A DNA stretch of 64,000 bases, taken from an uncultured Crocinitomix sp. GTDB lineage: Bacteria > Bacteroidota > Bacteroidia > Flavobacteriales_D > Crocinitomicaceae. Where the stretch lies: the NCBI GenBank assembly GCA_937136425.1, contig CAKZON010000110.1, positions 62,001 through 126,000 on the forward strand. The letters are read 5' to 3'. The position numbers and the translations under genes are program-made. Under the pieces are notes generated by a model. It was not told the origin of the DNA. It made no database searches and saw only the letters and a program-made list of their open reading frames with translations. This document shows positions 34,492-43,859 of this stretch, piece after piece; positions within the stretch are counted from its first letter, which is position 1; every line of letters begins with the position of its first letter.

Positions 34492-37038
34492 CTAATAGGA
34501 CCACGAATTAGTAAATGAGTTGAAAAAGTCAAATCCAAATTTAAAGTTGAGATTAACAGATGGCTCACCATTTGATCTGACAACATAAAAAGTACCCAAC
34601 TTAAACAACTGTCTTTTAATCTTAAAAATTCTTTCTATCCCTGCATACAACTCTACATGGGCATAATCATCTTCTTGAATAAATAAGGCTGCTGCACCTG
34701 CAACCAACTGTAACTTTAATTTATTTATAACGGGAATTTTATTCATAATTGCACCGTTGAAATGATGGATTGCAAAAGCTTGTAAATATGGTTGTGTAGT
34801 ATTAAACGTTGAATCCAACAATTGCATTGTCATTAGCGGTTGCGAAAAGAGGAATAAATCAGATCCTCTAAAAAATTTCCGTTCTATATATTGAACCTCA
34901 CTAGCTGATTTTCCAAAAAAGCTACCAGCTTCAACATCCCATTTCAAATCACCAAAAGTTCCAAAATTAACTTTATCAGATGCTCCAATTTCTAAAAAAT
35001 TAAAATCAACATCACTATTCAATAAGTTAGGTACTCCTTTTTTATATTTAACACGCAACTCTGGAAATTGCGTACCAATCACTATTTTCTTATTACCTTT
35101 TAAAATGTATTTCTGCTTAAAGCGGTACAATAGCTCCAATTCAAAAATAGACACCGTATACGTTTCATATGGCTCAATATCCGGCCAGTTTAAAGCCTCA
35201 CCTAACTTCTCTGCCCAAGGAGCTTTCTCAATACCCGAAATATCTCGTCTAGTAGAATAATCAAATGTGAAACGGCCATACAAGCCGTTAAACAATTCAT
35301 AACGCTGAGTAATTTCAAAAAATGTTTTGCGGACATAGTTTCCTCGGCTCAAAAAGTTGGTTACCGATTGTTCCATTGTTACAAAATCATAGGTATCTCC
35401 ACCAGATACTTTTAGGCTTCCAAAATGCTTAGGGATATAAGTGTATTCAACCCCCAACTGCCCTTTAACGTCTCTATTTCTAAATCCATAATCAATATCT
35501 CCGTCTAACTTAATAGCTTGAGCATTTTCAAACTCTTTTGAATACATGCCTCCCAACCTATGTCGGTATCCACCAATTCCAAACGGCTGAACTTGAGAAA
35601 CCAAAGGATTAATATAAATCTCTTGCTTTTTCTCTCTATTTCTGAACCCTACTCCGCTTAATATGAAATCCCAAAATTTTAGACGATTATATTCTGTATT
35701 TACACTATCCACATAAGCATCACTTTCCAATAATTTAGTGATACTATCCTGCTCATGAATAAACGCCAATTCCTCAGGCTTTAATTGTATTGGTCTTATT
35801 TCAGCCCAATAAGCCGAATCCTTATTAAAAGCTTCTTCATCATATTCCATCACCACATTTTTGAACGTTTTTTTGTCAAATTCCATGTCAAACTCATAGT
35901 CTGTATGATTAACACGCGTATTTCCCATTACAATATGCTGAAAATCATTAATGGTGTAAGTAAATTCGCGTCTTTCTACCACCCATCTTCCATCAACCTC
36001 TACAAAATCTTCAATAATTCGGAATGCCTTAAAGTAGTCCATGGCAGAAGAATTAATAGACAAATCCATTGATTTAACTACCCACAAACTGTCAATTATA
36101 AAAAGCTTCCCCGAAAATAAAGCTGCCTCTTTAAAACGAGGCTCTACTTGAATGTCATAAATCTTTTGACCATCTTCAACAAAAATATTGTTGAGAGAGT
36201 ATTTGTAATTTATAAATGCATTTGCCGCCAAAGGAGAAACTAATGGATTACTGGCAACCTTAGGCAATTCAATTAAGTTTTGATAAAGATCAAAATCTCC
36301 ATCTTCAACTTTTTCAAAAAAGATATAAGGGTTGTATTCTATTACTTGTGAAGGTAAAATACTATTTGGATCAGAAAAATCAGTTGATACAACCACCGAG
36401 CTATTACTTTTTTCAGCATAATCATTATGGGCGACAATTGTTTCTTTATAGGTATTTCTTCGTTTGTATCGAGTAATTGAGTTTGACTCAATAAAATTCA
36501 TTTTTTGCCGCAATTGTAGCGGTGTTGTTTGCGGATTTGAATTGTCTTGAGATTGTAATTCTCGTGCGGCTTTTAACAAACCGTTTTTTTCTTCTTTCTC
36601 TAAACTTGTTTTAATATAGGTTTTACACTGATAAGTTTTGTACTGATTACGCATGTTTTTTTTATTATCAATCACATGCCCTATAACTTCTTTTACAATG
36701 TTTCTTTCATCTGCATAAATCTCAACTGCTCCTAATGCAATTGCTTCATAACTCATTTTAACATCATGTACCAAAACCCCTTGAGTAAAAACTAGTGTAT
36801 CAATTGTTGTAGCGAAACCAATCATGCTATATTTAACTATGACGGTGTCACGTTGAGGTACTTCTAAAAAGTAGTTACCATTATTACTTGTCGGCACACC
36901 ATAAGTTGTATTTTCAACAGAAACCCTTGCCCCAGGAATTGCATTACCTGATGGATCTACAACATTTCCCTTTACTACATTTTGACTAAAGCTTGATAAC
37001 CCAATAAATAAAAGTATAAGCGTAAAAAATTGTTTCAT
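34492..37038 (-). CDS. DUF5686 outer-membrane protein with carboxypeptidase-regulatory-like domain
   Basis: An 848-aa predicted outer-membrane protein. The ATG at 37038 begins a signal peptide (MKQFFTLILLFIGLSSFSQ). A CarboxypepD_reg-like domain follows (VVKGNVVDPSGNAIPGARVSV, about 20-100), then a long DUF5686 region ending in barrel strands (VNLNFKFGFDFF). An upstream in-frame extension lacks a signal peptide and was rejected. Proteins of this build are common in Bacteroidota; no substrate is known. It is convergent with the preceding small gene, and the M1 peptidase gene upstream has its own terminator. Confidence 0.85.
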   Translation of the reverse strand: MKQFFTLILLFIGLSSFSQNVVKGNVVDPSGNAIPGARVSVENTTYGVPTSNNGNYFLEVPQRDTVIVKYSMIGFATTIDTLVFTQGVLVHDVKMSYEAIALGAVEIYADERNIVKEVIGHVIDNKKNMRNQYKTYQCKTYIKTSLEKEEKNGLLKAARELQSQDNSNPQTTPLQLRQKMNFIESNSITRYKRRNTYKETIVAHNDYAEKSNSSVVVSTDFSDPNSILPSQVIEYNPYIFFEKVEDGDFDLYQNLIELPKVASNPLVSPLAANAFINYKYSLNNIFVEDGQKIYDIQVEPRFKEAALFSGKLFIIDSLWVVKSMDLSINSSAMDYFKAFRIIEDFVEVDGRWVVERREFTYTINDFQHIVMGNTRVNHTDYEFDMEFDKKTFKNVVMEYDEEAFNKDSAYWAEIRPIQLKPEELAFIHEQDSITKLLESDAYVDSVNTEYNRLKFWDFILSGVGFRNREKKQEIYINPLVSQVQPFGIGGYRHRLGGMYSKEFENAQAIKLDGDIDYGFRNRDVKGQLGVEYTYIPKHFGSLKVSGGDTYDFVTMEQSVTNFLSRGNYVRKTFFEITQRYELFNGLYGRFTFDYSTRRDISGIEKAPWAEKLGEALNWPDIEPYETYTVSIFELELLYRFKQKYILKGNKKIVIGTQFPELRVKYKKGVPNLLNSDVDFNFLEIGASDKVNFGTFGDLKWDVEAGSFFGKSASEVQYIERKFFRGSDLFLFSQPLMTMQLLDSTFNTTQPYLQAFAIHHFNGAIMNKIPVINKLKLQLVAGAAALFIQEDDYAHVELYAGIERIFKIKRQLFKLGTFYVVRSNGEPSVNLNFKFGFDFFNSFTNSWSY

Positions 37039-37131
37039 GTGTTTAGCGTATTTTATGCAAGACGGTAGATTAGTAACAAAGTTACATACAACGTTACAAT
37101 TTTGTTTAACAATTTTCACGGATGGGAATTA

Positions 37132-37180
37132 GATCAAAAAAAAACTGCAACAATGACCAGGAAGTTCTTTGTTGCAGTTT
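37132..37180 (-). terminator. Terminator of the M1 peptidase lipoprotein gene
   Basis: An 11-bp stem AAACTGCAACA / TGTTGCAGTTT (37142-37152, 37170-37180); on the minus strand it is followed by nine or more T. Confidence 0.88.
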
Positions 37181-37267
37181 CTACAAGCCGCCTCAACGGC
37201 TAACCAAATAAATTTTATTGCAATATTACGAAATAAATTCGATTCAAACAGTTTTTATTATGCATTC

Positions 37268-39169
37268 CTAACTTTCCCAGTTTAATATCTCATCCACTGT
37301 GTTAAAGGAAATTGCGTGATAATTAGGTCTTGCTTTTTCATAAATAGCTCTTCCTTGAGCTAAACCTTCTGTTGATTTTGCTAATTCTGTATAAATAGGT
37401 TCTAAGAATTTACGGCGTCCTACATTAATTAAAAAGTACTCCATATCAGCATCAATCCCTTTATAACCATGTTTAATAGATGCGATATACCACTCTGCCA
37501 TTATTTCAGAGTTTCCACAATTTTTAAAACCAAAAGTCTCATCTAACAAAGCAAATTTGTCTGCAGACGTTTCAGCAGGAATTTGTCGAATAAAATGCAT
37601 CCACTCTTGTGTTGTCCAAGCATCTTTATCAATTCCTAAACTTGCGACATCTTCCATTGTAGGAATTTCTGCGGACACTTCTGCCACTAAATCAAATCTA
37701 TTAGATTCTATTTTAACAGAGTTTTCGGGTATTCCCTGACCATAAATCCATTCATCTACATTAAAGTCTATTTCATTCGGATCCAATAAATTTTCATTTA
37801 AGTAAGCCACAAAATCTTCAGTGGTTAAAGTTTGAAATTCATGATCTCCAAAGTAACTATTGATAAACACATCAAACTTCTCTCTCCCCACTGCATCCTC
37901 TAATGTCTTTAAGAATAAAGCACCTTTTACATAAGCAATAGCAGTCATTCCATCATCTGGGTCACGACCAATTAAATCCAGTTTCAATTTTGTATCGTCA
38001 GGATGCTCCCCTTCTAAAATTGCTGAATTTTCATTCAACATCTCTTCGTATTCAATAGAAAACAACATATCAGAATGCTCTTTACCATAAAGAGCTTCCA
38101 TAATTCTATTTTCAAAATAAACAGTAAAGCCTTCATTTAACCAAAAATCATCCCATGTAGCATTTGTAACTAAATTCCCAGACCAAGAATGTGCCAACTC
38201 ATGAGCAATTAATGACACTAAAGAACGGTCTCCTGCCAAAATAGTTGGTGTTGCAAATGTTAACTTCGGATTCTCCATTCCTCCAAACGGAAAAGAAGGT
38301 GGCAATACAATGATATCATATCGTCCCCATTTATATTCACCATATAGGCCTTCTGCAACCTCAATCATCTTTTCTACATCTGCAAATTCGTAAACACTTT
38401 TCTCTACCATTGATGGTTCTGCATATACTCCTGTGCGATCTCCTAAAGATGCAAATTCTAAATCTCCTACAGCCAATGCTATTAAATAACATGGAATTGG
38501 GTTCTTCATTTCAAAATGATACTTTCCTTCTGGATTTTTTTCAGTTGGATTATCAGCACTCATTACAGCCATTAATTGAGATGGTACACTAACGTCAGCG
38601 CTATAAGTTATTCTATTACCAGGCGTGTCTTGACAAGGAATCCACGTTCTAGTTAGCACGGCCTCACCTTGTGTAAATAAATAAGGTTCGTTTTTACCTG
38701 CAGTTTGCTGTGGCGACAACCATTGCAAGGCTTTAGAATCAGGAGCCGTGGAAAAATAAATAGTCACTAACTCTGTTTCAGCTTGCAAAGCAACTGTTAC
38801 TGAATTCCCTAATAATTCATCAAACTCGCCAATTTCAAATGTTGTTTCCTCTCCATTATCTAACACTACCTTCTCAATATCCAAACTATGCGCATCAAAA
38901 ATCATGGTTTCTGCCCCCACCATATTATCAATAGTATGCGCCACACTCCCTTTCAACATCTTTGTTTCAAAATCTACCGCAATATCCAAATGTAAATGGG
39001 TTGTTTTTACTTCTGCAACGTTAGAATAAGAATGCTGATCTAACACTTCTGTAACAACAGAATCCACAGGAGCATCTGTATTCGTATCTTCTTGATTTTC
39101 TGCACTCCCACAACTTGAAATTACAAGTCCTAAAGTGATAATTAATAGTGTTAATTTACTGTGCTTCAT
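37268..39169 (-). CDS. M1-family aminopeptidase lipoprotein (LTA4-hydrolase-like)
   Basis: A 633-aa zinc aminopeptidase. The ATG at 39169 gives a lipoprotein signal (LVISSC), so the enzyme is membrane-anchored in the envelope. The substrate-binding motif is GGMEN (FPFGGMENPKLTF) and the zinc site is HELAH (323-327) with the second glutamate in NEGFTVYFE. The C-terminal helical domain resembles leukotriene A4 hydrolase-type M1 enzymes. It trims peptides from their N-terminus, feeding the POT transporters encoded just downstream on the other strand; that link is inference from position and function. Confidence 0.93.
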   Translation of the reverse strand: MKHSKLTLLIITLGLVISSCGSAENQEDTNTDAPVDSVVTEVLDQHSYSNVAEVKTTHLHLDIAVDFETKMLKGSVAHTIDNMVGAETMIFDAHSLDIEKVVLDNGEETTFEIGEFDELLGNSVTVALQAETELVTIYFSTAPDSKALQWLSPQQTAGKNEPYLFTQGEAVLTRTWIPCQDTPGNRITYSADVSVPSQLMAVMSADNPTEKNPEGKYHFEMKNPIPCYLIALAVGDLEFASLGDRTGVYAEPSMVEKSVYEFADVEKMIEVAEGLYGEYKWGRYDIIVLPPSFPFGGMENPKLTFATPTILAGDRSLVSLIAHELAHSWSGNLVTNATWDDFWLNEGFTVYFENRIMEALYGKEHSDMLFSIEYEEMLNENSAILEGEHPDDTKLKLDLIGRDPDDGMTAIAYVKGALFLKTLEDAVGREKFDVFINSYFGDHEFQTLTTEDFVAYLNENLLDPNEIDFNVDEWIYGQGIPENSVKIESNRFDLVAEVSAEIPTMEDVASLGIDKDAWTTQEWMHFIRQIPAETSADKFALLDETFGFKNCGNSEIMAEWYIASIKHGYKGIDADMEYFLINVGRRKFLEPIYTELAKSTEGLAQGRAIYEKARPNYHAISFNTVDEILNWES

Positions 39170-39365
39170 GTAGTTTTTATTTTCTTGCTGAGCAAAGATA
39201 ACACGAATTCTAGGTTGCACAGCTTTTTTTATACAAATGGCCAATTATTCCTGTTAAATATTAATTTTTAACCGTTTAAGGAAAAACTCCCAATTAAAAT
39301 GATGAACGGTTGTTATTTTTAAGTTAATTTAATTAATTTCACAGGCTTAATGTAATCACATATCT

Positions 39366-41150
39366 ATGAGCGCCATTACATCACCACAAGAAGAAAAATC
39401 ATTGTTTGGACATCCAATGGGATTGTACGTTTTATTTTTCACCGAAATGTGGGAGCGTTTCAGTTATTATGGGATGCGTGGCTTATTAATTCTTTATATA
39501 GCCACATCTGCAACAGCAAATGATCCAGGACTAGGTTGGACAACTAAAGATGCTATTTGGATTTATGGTTGGTATACCATGTTAGTGTATGTTATGGCCA
39601 TTCCGGGAGGTATTATTGCAGACAAATGGCTGGGACAGAAAAAAACCGTTATGGTTGGGGGAATCCTGTTATGTGCCGGCCATGGTATTTTGGCCATCCC
39701 AACTAAAGCAGCATTTTTTACCGGTTTAGCTTTAATTATATTGGGAGTTGGTTGCCTTAAACCTAATATTTCAACCATGGTTGGTGGACTATACAAACCT
39801 GGTGACATTCGCAGAGACAAAGGATTTACTATTTTTTATATTGGAATTAATATTGGAGCTTTTTTAGCTGGAATTATTGTTGGAATTGTTGCTTCCAAAT
39901 ACGGATGGCACTATGGATTTGGATTAGCAGGTATTGGAATGGCTTTAGGACAAGTGGTTTATATCATGGGACAAAAGCACCTAAAACATGTTGGAAACTT
40001 TATTGGTAAATCTGAAGACCCAGAAGTTATTGCAGCAGCCAAAAAACCACTCACAAAAATCGAAAAAGATCGAGTTATCGTTCTTCTTTTATCTTTCTTA
40101 ATTATTATCGTGTTTTGGGCTGCTTTCGAGCAAGCTGGAGGATTAATGAACTTATACACAGATGTAAAGGTTAATAGATTCTTAGGTAGTTGGGAAGTTC
40201 CTGCTGCTGTATTCCAAAGTTTAAATGCTGGTTACATCATTATTTTCGGAACATCAATTGCTGGATTTTGGGTTTGGTGGAGACGTAAAGGACGCGAAGC
40301 ATCTTCTTTATTCAAAATGGCTGTAGGAACTATAATTATGGGGATTGGCTTTGTATTTATGATGTTTGCCTCTAAAGAAGCTTCTTCTGAAAACTTCGGA
40401 CAAGCAGCAATGGTATGGATCTTTTTAGCTTACTTATTCCATACTATTGGTGAACTTTGTACCTCTCCAGTTTCATTGTCGTTTATTACAAAATTGGCAC
40501 CATTAAAATATGCGTCAATAATGATGGGTATTTATTTTGCAGCCACAGGATTCGGAAATAAACTTGCTGGATTGATTGGGGAATCTTCTCAAATAGAAGC
40601 ACATGAAGGGGTTTTATTATCTGGAATTGATGAAATGAACACCTACACCGGTTTGATCGACATTGTTATTGACAAGGATACTATTTCTGACTATCCAATC
40701 CTTCACGATAAAAATATTGAATTCAGATCGGACGTATATCTTAATGACGGTGCTCCGGTTTTTATTGAACACGAAGGGACAGGGAATTTAGGTGAATTAT
40801 TTGAATTAAATAGTGAAAGTCGCACTGCTTTAATTGCAGAACTTCAAGATTATGAAGCCTCTGCAGATAACCCAATGCATGCAAAACTTCTTTTTGAAAA
40901 GGATGAAGAAGCCGTAAAAGTAGAAGCAAACAAAGGGGATGGAAAGGATTATTCAATGTCATTTGTACTGGAAGAAACTCAAAATAAACAAGAGTATAAA
41001 ACGTTCATGTTTATCACAATATTTACGGTTGCATTTGGTTTACTACTTATTTTATTCTTGAAAAAGCTGAAAAAGTTAACCCATGGAGCAGAAGATAACG
41101 AAGGAACAATGCACGAAGAGACGGAAGGTTTTGAATTAGCAGACAATTAA
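39366..41150 (+). CDS. POT-family peptide/proton symporter (first copy)
   Basis: A 594-aa MFS protein of the proton-dependent oligopeptide transporter family, taking up di- and tripeptides. The diagnostic ExxERFSYYGMR motif is in TM1 (EMWERFSYYGMRG). The FYIGINIGAFLAGIIVG helix and the late GELCTSPVSLSFITKLAP motif also fit. Unusually, about 135 hydrophilic residues (404-539) are inserted before the last transmembrane helix. The second copy follows 33 nt downstream, so the two are cotranscribed. Confidence 0.93.
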   Translation: MSAITSPQEEKSLFGHPMGLYVLFFTEMWERFSYYGMRGLLILYIATSATANDPGLGWTTKDAIWIYGWYTMLVYVMAIPGGIIADKWLGQKKTVMVGGILLCAGHGILAIPTKAAFFTGLALIILGVGCLKPNISTMVGGLYKPGDIRRDKGFTIFYIGINIGAFLAGIIVGIVASKYGWHYGFGLAGIGMALGQVVYIMGQKHLKHVGNFIGKSEDPEVIAAAKKPLTKIEKDRVIVLLLSFLIIIVFWAAFEQAGGLMNLYTDVKVNRFLGSWEVPAAVFQSLNAGYIIIFGTSIAGFWVWWRRKGREASSLFKMAVGTIIMGIGFVFMMFASKEASSENFGQAAMVWIFLAYLFHTIGELCTSPVSLSFITKLAPLKYASIMMGIYFAATGFGNKLAGLIGESSQIEAHEGVLLSGIDEMNTYTGLIDIVIDKDTISDYPILHDKNIEFRSDVYLNDGAPVFIEHEGTGNLGELFELNSESRTALIAELQDYEASADNPMHAKLLFEKDEEAVKVEANKGDGKDYSMSFVLEETQNKQEYKTFMFITIFTVAFGLLLILFLKKLKKLTHGAEDNEGTMHEETEGFELADN

Positions 41151-41183
41151 AATTTAAACACGAAAAAATAGAAATATCTGAAT

Positions 41184-43523
41184 ATGCAAGGAACAGAAAA
41201 TGAAACACAAGACTTTTTTAAATCGAAAGTTTTAGGCCATCCATCTGGATTATTTGTTTTGTTTTTCACAGAAATGTGGGAACGATTTTCGTATTATGGA
41301 ATGCGAGCATTATTGGTTTTATTCCTCATTAGTGCCTTTGGGCTCGGAGGCTGGGATTGGCCACGTGAAAATGCTTTAGCACTTTATGGAACCTATACTG
41401 CATTAGTTTATATTACTCCTATTTTGGGAGGTTTTATTGCTGATAAGTATATGGGATATCGCCGAGCAGTTGTGGTTGGTGCTTTAATTATGACATTAGG
41501 CCATGCTTCAATGGCTATTGAAACGCATAGCATATTTCTTTACATTGGTATTGGATTGTTGATTGTTGGTAACGGTTTCTTTAAACCAAACATGACTTCA
41601 ATTATATCTCACATGTACAAAGATGTACCAGAAAAGAAAGATGGTGCATATACCATCTTTTATATGGGAGTTAACGCAGGAGCCTTTTTAGGTATTCTAT
41701 TATGCGGTTATATTGGAGAAAAAGTTGGTTGGAGTTACGGATTTGGATTAGCAGGGATTTTCATGCTATTAGGAATGCTACAATTTCAATTGAGCCAAAA
41801 AATATTTGGAAAAATTGGTTTAAAACCGAACAAGTCTGATGACAATAACGAAACTAGTAAATTAGAGTTTGAAGGAGACCGTTTAAACCCTTTCACAACT
41901 TTAGACAAAGTATTGGTTATTATTAGTGCCTTCATTGGTATTACTTGGGTTTTAAATGATCCTATCTCGAAAATTGGAGGCAGTAATATGCTAGAATTTG
42001 GAGAGATTGATTACTCAAACCACTATATTTTGGTTGGATTATGTACTTTCTTTATTCTATTAATATCAAGAATTTTACGCTACCCAAAAATTACCAGAGA
42101 CAGAATGTTGGCCATTGTATTCTTTGCCATAATGACTGTAATTTTCTGGATGTGCTTTGAGCAAGCCGGAGGATCTATGACAATTTTTGCAAGTGACTAT
42201 ACTAACCGTGTAATGACGGGTGGATATTACACCACTTATGTAGTTGTTAATATTATCATTACTGTTGTTCCCGTTGCTATTATTACTTGGGTTTTAATAA
42301 AACTATTCAAACAAACCTTTGCTAAATACAAATCAGGAAACCTTATTTTAGGATTTAGTTTTGTAATTATTTGGGGAATCATTTTCTGGATGATCCAACG
42401 TGATTTGAAATCATCTTCTTACGTTGCTTCTTATACAGCTATTGAAACTGCAGTAACACCAGATCAATACAACACACACCCTGATCGTTATGATACTTTC
42501 AAGGGAATGATTACTGGAGATGCAACTTTCGCAAGTGGTGAAGAAGAAGTGAATATTGATAGTGTTATGTACAATGGAACAGCAATTGTACACGCCCACT
42601 CTAGTGCTGAGAAAAAATCAGTTCGTACTGCGGAGCAAAAAGACAACGACTCCCTCTATTTCGAAGCGATTGTAGGAATTACAAACCCTGAAGAGGCTAC
42701 TGTATACTTTCATGAAAAGAAAGATGTTAAAACAGCTCCTTTATCTAGCTTAACATTTGAAACAGTTATTACTGAAGAAACTGTGGTTGTTCCAGGTGAA
42801 AAAATCATTGATAAAACAGTAACGGTTATCGAACCAGTTGAAATGGTAGTGAGCGATAAACTGAACTTATTAGATATGGATAAGAGAGGTAAAATTCGTT
42901 ACCTGTATCCTGAAGTAGAGAAAAATGTAAGAGAATCTGCTGCTGAAAATGATCAAGACACATTCATTATTCCTGCAACAATTTCTAAAATTAAGGATAA
43001 TGAAGTTGAAATTCCTGCAACTTGGTTCTTAATATTGAACTCTTTATTCATTATTATGTTTGCTCCAATGTTCTCAAAATGGTGGGAAAGCAAATACAAC
43101 CCAAGTGCTAGTTCTAAATATGGACTAGGATTAATTTTATTAGGAATTGGATTTGGTGCATTGGCATTCGGATCAACTGGAATTGAGCCTGGAGCTAAAA
43201 CAGCGTCAGTAAGTATGATTTGGTTAATCTTAGCCTACTTATTCCATACTTTAGGTGAGCTTTGCTTGTCACCAGTTGCACTTTCATACGTAAGTAAGTT
43301 AGTACCTGGACGAATGATTGCAATGATGTTCGGAGTTTGGTACATTGCTGTTGCAATTGGTAACAAATTAGCAGGTTTATTAGGTGGACAAATTGATCAG
43401 ATTACTGAAGAGTATGATATGACTACTTTCTTCCTAATTTTTACAATTGTCCCTGTTATTTTAGGATTAATTGGAGTTGCTTTAACTAAAGTGATTAAGA
43501 AATTAATGCATGGTGTAACTTGA
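41184..43523 (+). CDS. POT-family peptide/proton symporter (second copy, large insertion)
   Basis: A 779-aa POT transporter, much longer than the usual 450-500 aa. TM1 has EMWERFSYYGMRA; the FYMGVNAGAFLGILLCGYIG helix and GELCLSPVALSYVSKL motif confirm the family. About 200 extra hydrophilic residues (405-610) with short beta-like segments lie between two transmembrane helices. It is a paralogue of the gene upstream, but the insertion is at a different place. A strong terminator follows and ends the two-gene operon. Confidence 0.92.
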   Translation: MQGTENETQDFFKSKVLGHPSGLFVLFFTEMWERFSYYGMRALLVLFLISAFGLGGWDWPRENALALYGTYTALVYITPILGGFIADKYMGYRRAVVVGALIMTLGHASMAIETHSIFLYIGIGLLIVGNGFFKPNMTSIISHMYKDVPEKKDGAYTIFYMGVNAGAFLGILLCGYIGEKVGWSYGFGLAGIFMLLGMLQFQLSQKIFGKIGLKPNKSDDNNETSKLEFEGDRLNPFTTLDKVLVIISAFIGITWVLNDPISKIGGSNMLEFGEIDYSNHYILVGLCTFFILLISRILRYPKITRDRMLAIVFFAIMTVIFWMCFEQAGGSMTIFASDYTNRVMTGGYYTTYVVVNIIITVVPVAIITWVLIKLFKQTFAKYKSGNLILGFSFVIIWGIIFWMIQRDLKSSSYVASYTAIETAVTPDQYNTHPDRYDTFKGMITGDATFASGEEEVNIDSVMYNGTAIVHAHSSAEKKSVRTAEQKDNDSLYFEAIVGITNPEEATVYFHEKKDVKTAPLSSLTFETVITEETVVVPGEKIIDKTVTVIEPVEMVVSDKLNLLDMDKRGKIRYLYPEVEKNVRESAAENDQDTFIIPATISKIKDNEVEIPATWFLILNSLFIIMFAPMFSKWWESKYNPSASSKYGLGLILLGIGFGALAFGSTGIEPGAKTASVSMIWLILAYLFHTLGELCLSPVALSYVSKLVPGRMIAMMFGVWYIAVAIGNKLAGLLGGQIDQITEEYDMTTFFLIFTIVPVILGLIGVALTKVIKKLMHGVT

Positions 43524-43544
43524 TACCTTGCAAACAATAATAAT

Positions 43545-43578
43545 AAAACGCCCGTTCAAATAATGAACGGGCGTTTTT
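43545..43578 (+). terminator. Intrinsic terminator of the POT operon
   Basis: A 14-bp stem AAAACGCCCGTTCA / TGAACGGGCGTTTT with a short AATA loop and T-rich tail. Confidence 0.92.
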
Positions 43579-43720
43579 ACTTTTAAATGATTCATTTTAA
43601 CGTATTGAAAGCCCCACTACAACATTATCTTAAGACTAGATTAATTCCCTTTTGAAAAGTCTATGATGTAAATTCTTTTAACAATCCCTAATCTTCCTTT
43701 CTCTAGTATTCAATAAGCAA

Positions 43721-43744
43721 GTTAGTTAGTTAGTTAGTTAGTTA
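43721..43744 (+). repeat. (GTTA)6 tetranucleotide microsatellite
   Basis: Six perfect tandem copies of GTTA. It lies between convergent genes, so it cannot switch a coding frame or an obvious promoter. Confidence 0.9.
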
Positions 43745-43801
43745 GATGCGCACAAGCACTTCACTAATCCAACAATTGATGAGTATAACTAAGATATATG
43801 G

Positions 43802-43838
43802 CAAAAAAAATTCCCTGTTAGTTTGACTAACAGGGAAT
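43802..43838 (-). terminator. Terminator of the M1/T9SS peptidase gene
   Basis: A 13-bp perfect stem ATTCCCTGTTAGT / ACTAACAGGGAAT with a TTG loop; the T-run is on the minus-strand side. Confidence 0.92.
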
Positions 43839-43859
43839 CATCAAATAATTATTTATCGC

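Larger units (their letters stand above)
43524..43859. other. Intergenic region with two terminators and a tetranucleotide repeat
   Basis: Between the convergent POT and M1 peptidase genes lie the two terminators and a GTTA microsatellite. I see no gene in the remaining roughly 200 nt. Confidence 0.6.

Noticed and set aside
43721-43744. GTTA array considered as a CRISPR or other spaced repeat.
   Set aside because: The units are contiguous 4-mers without spacers, and no cas gene is present.
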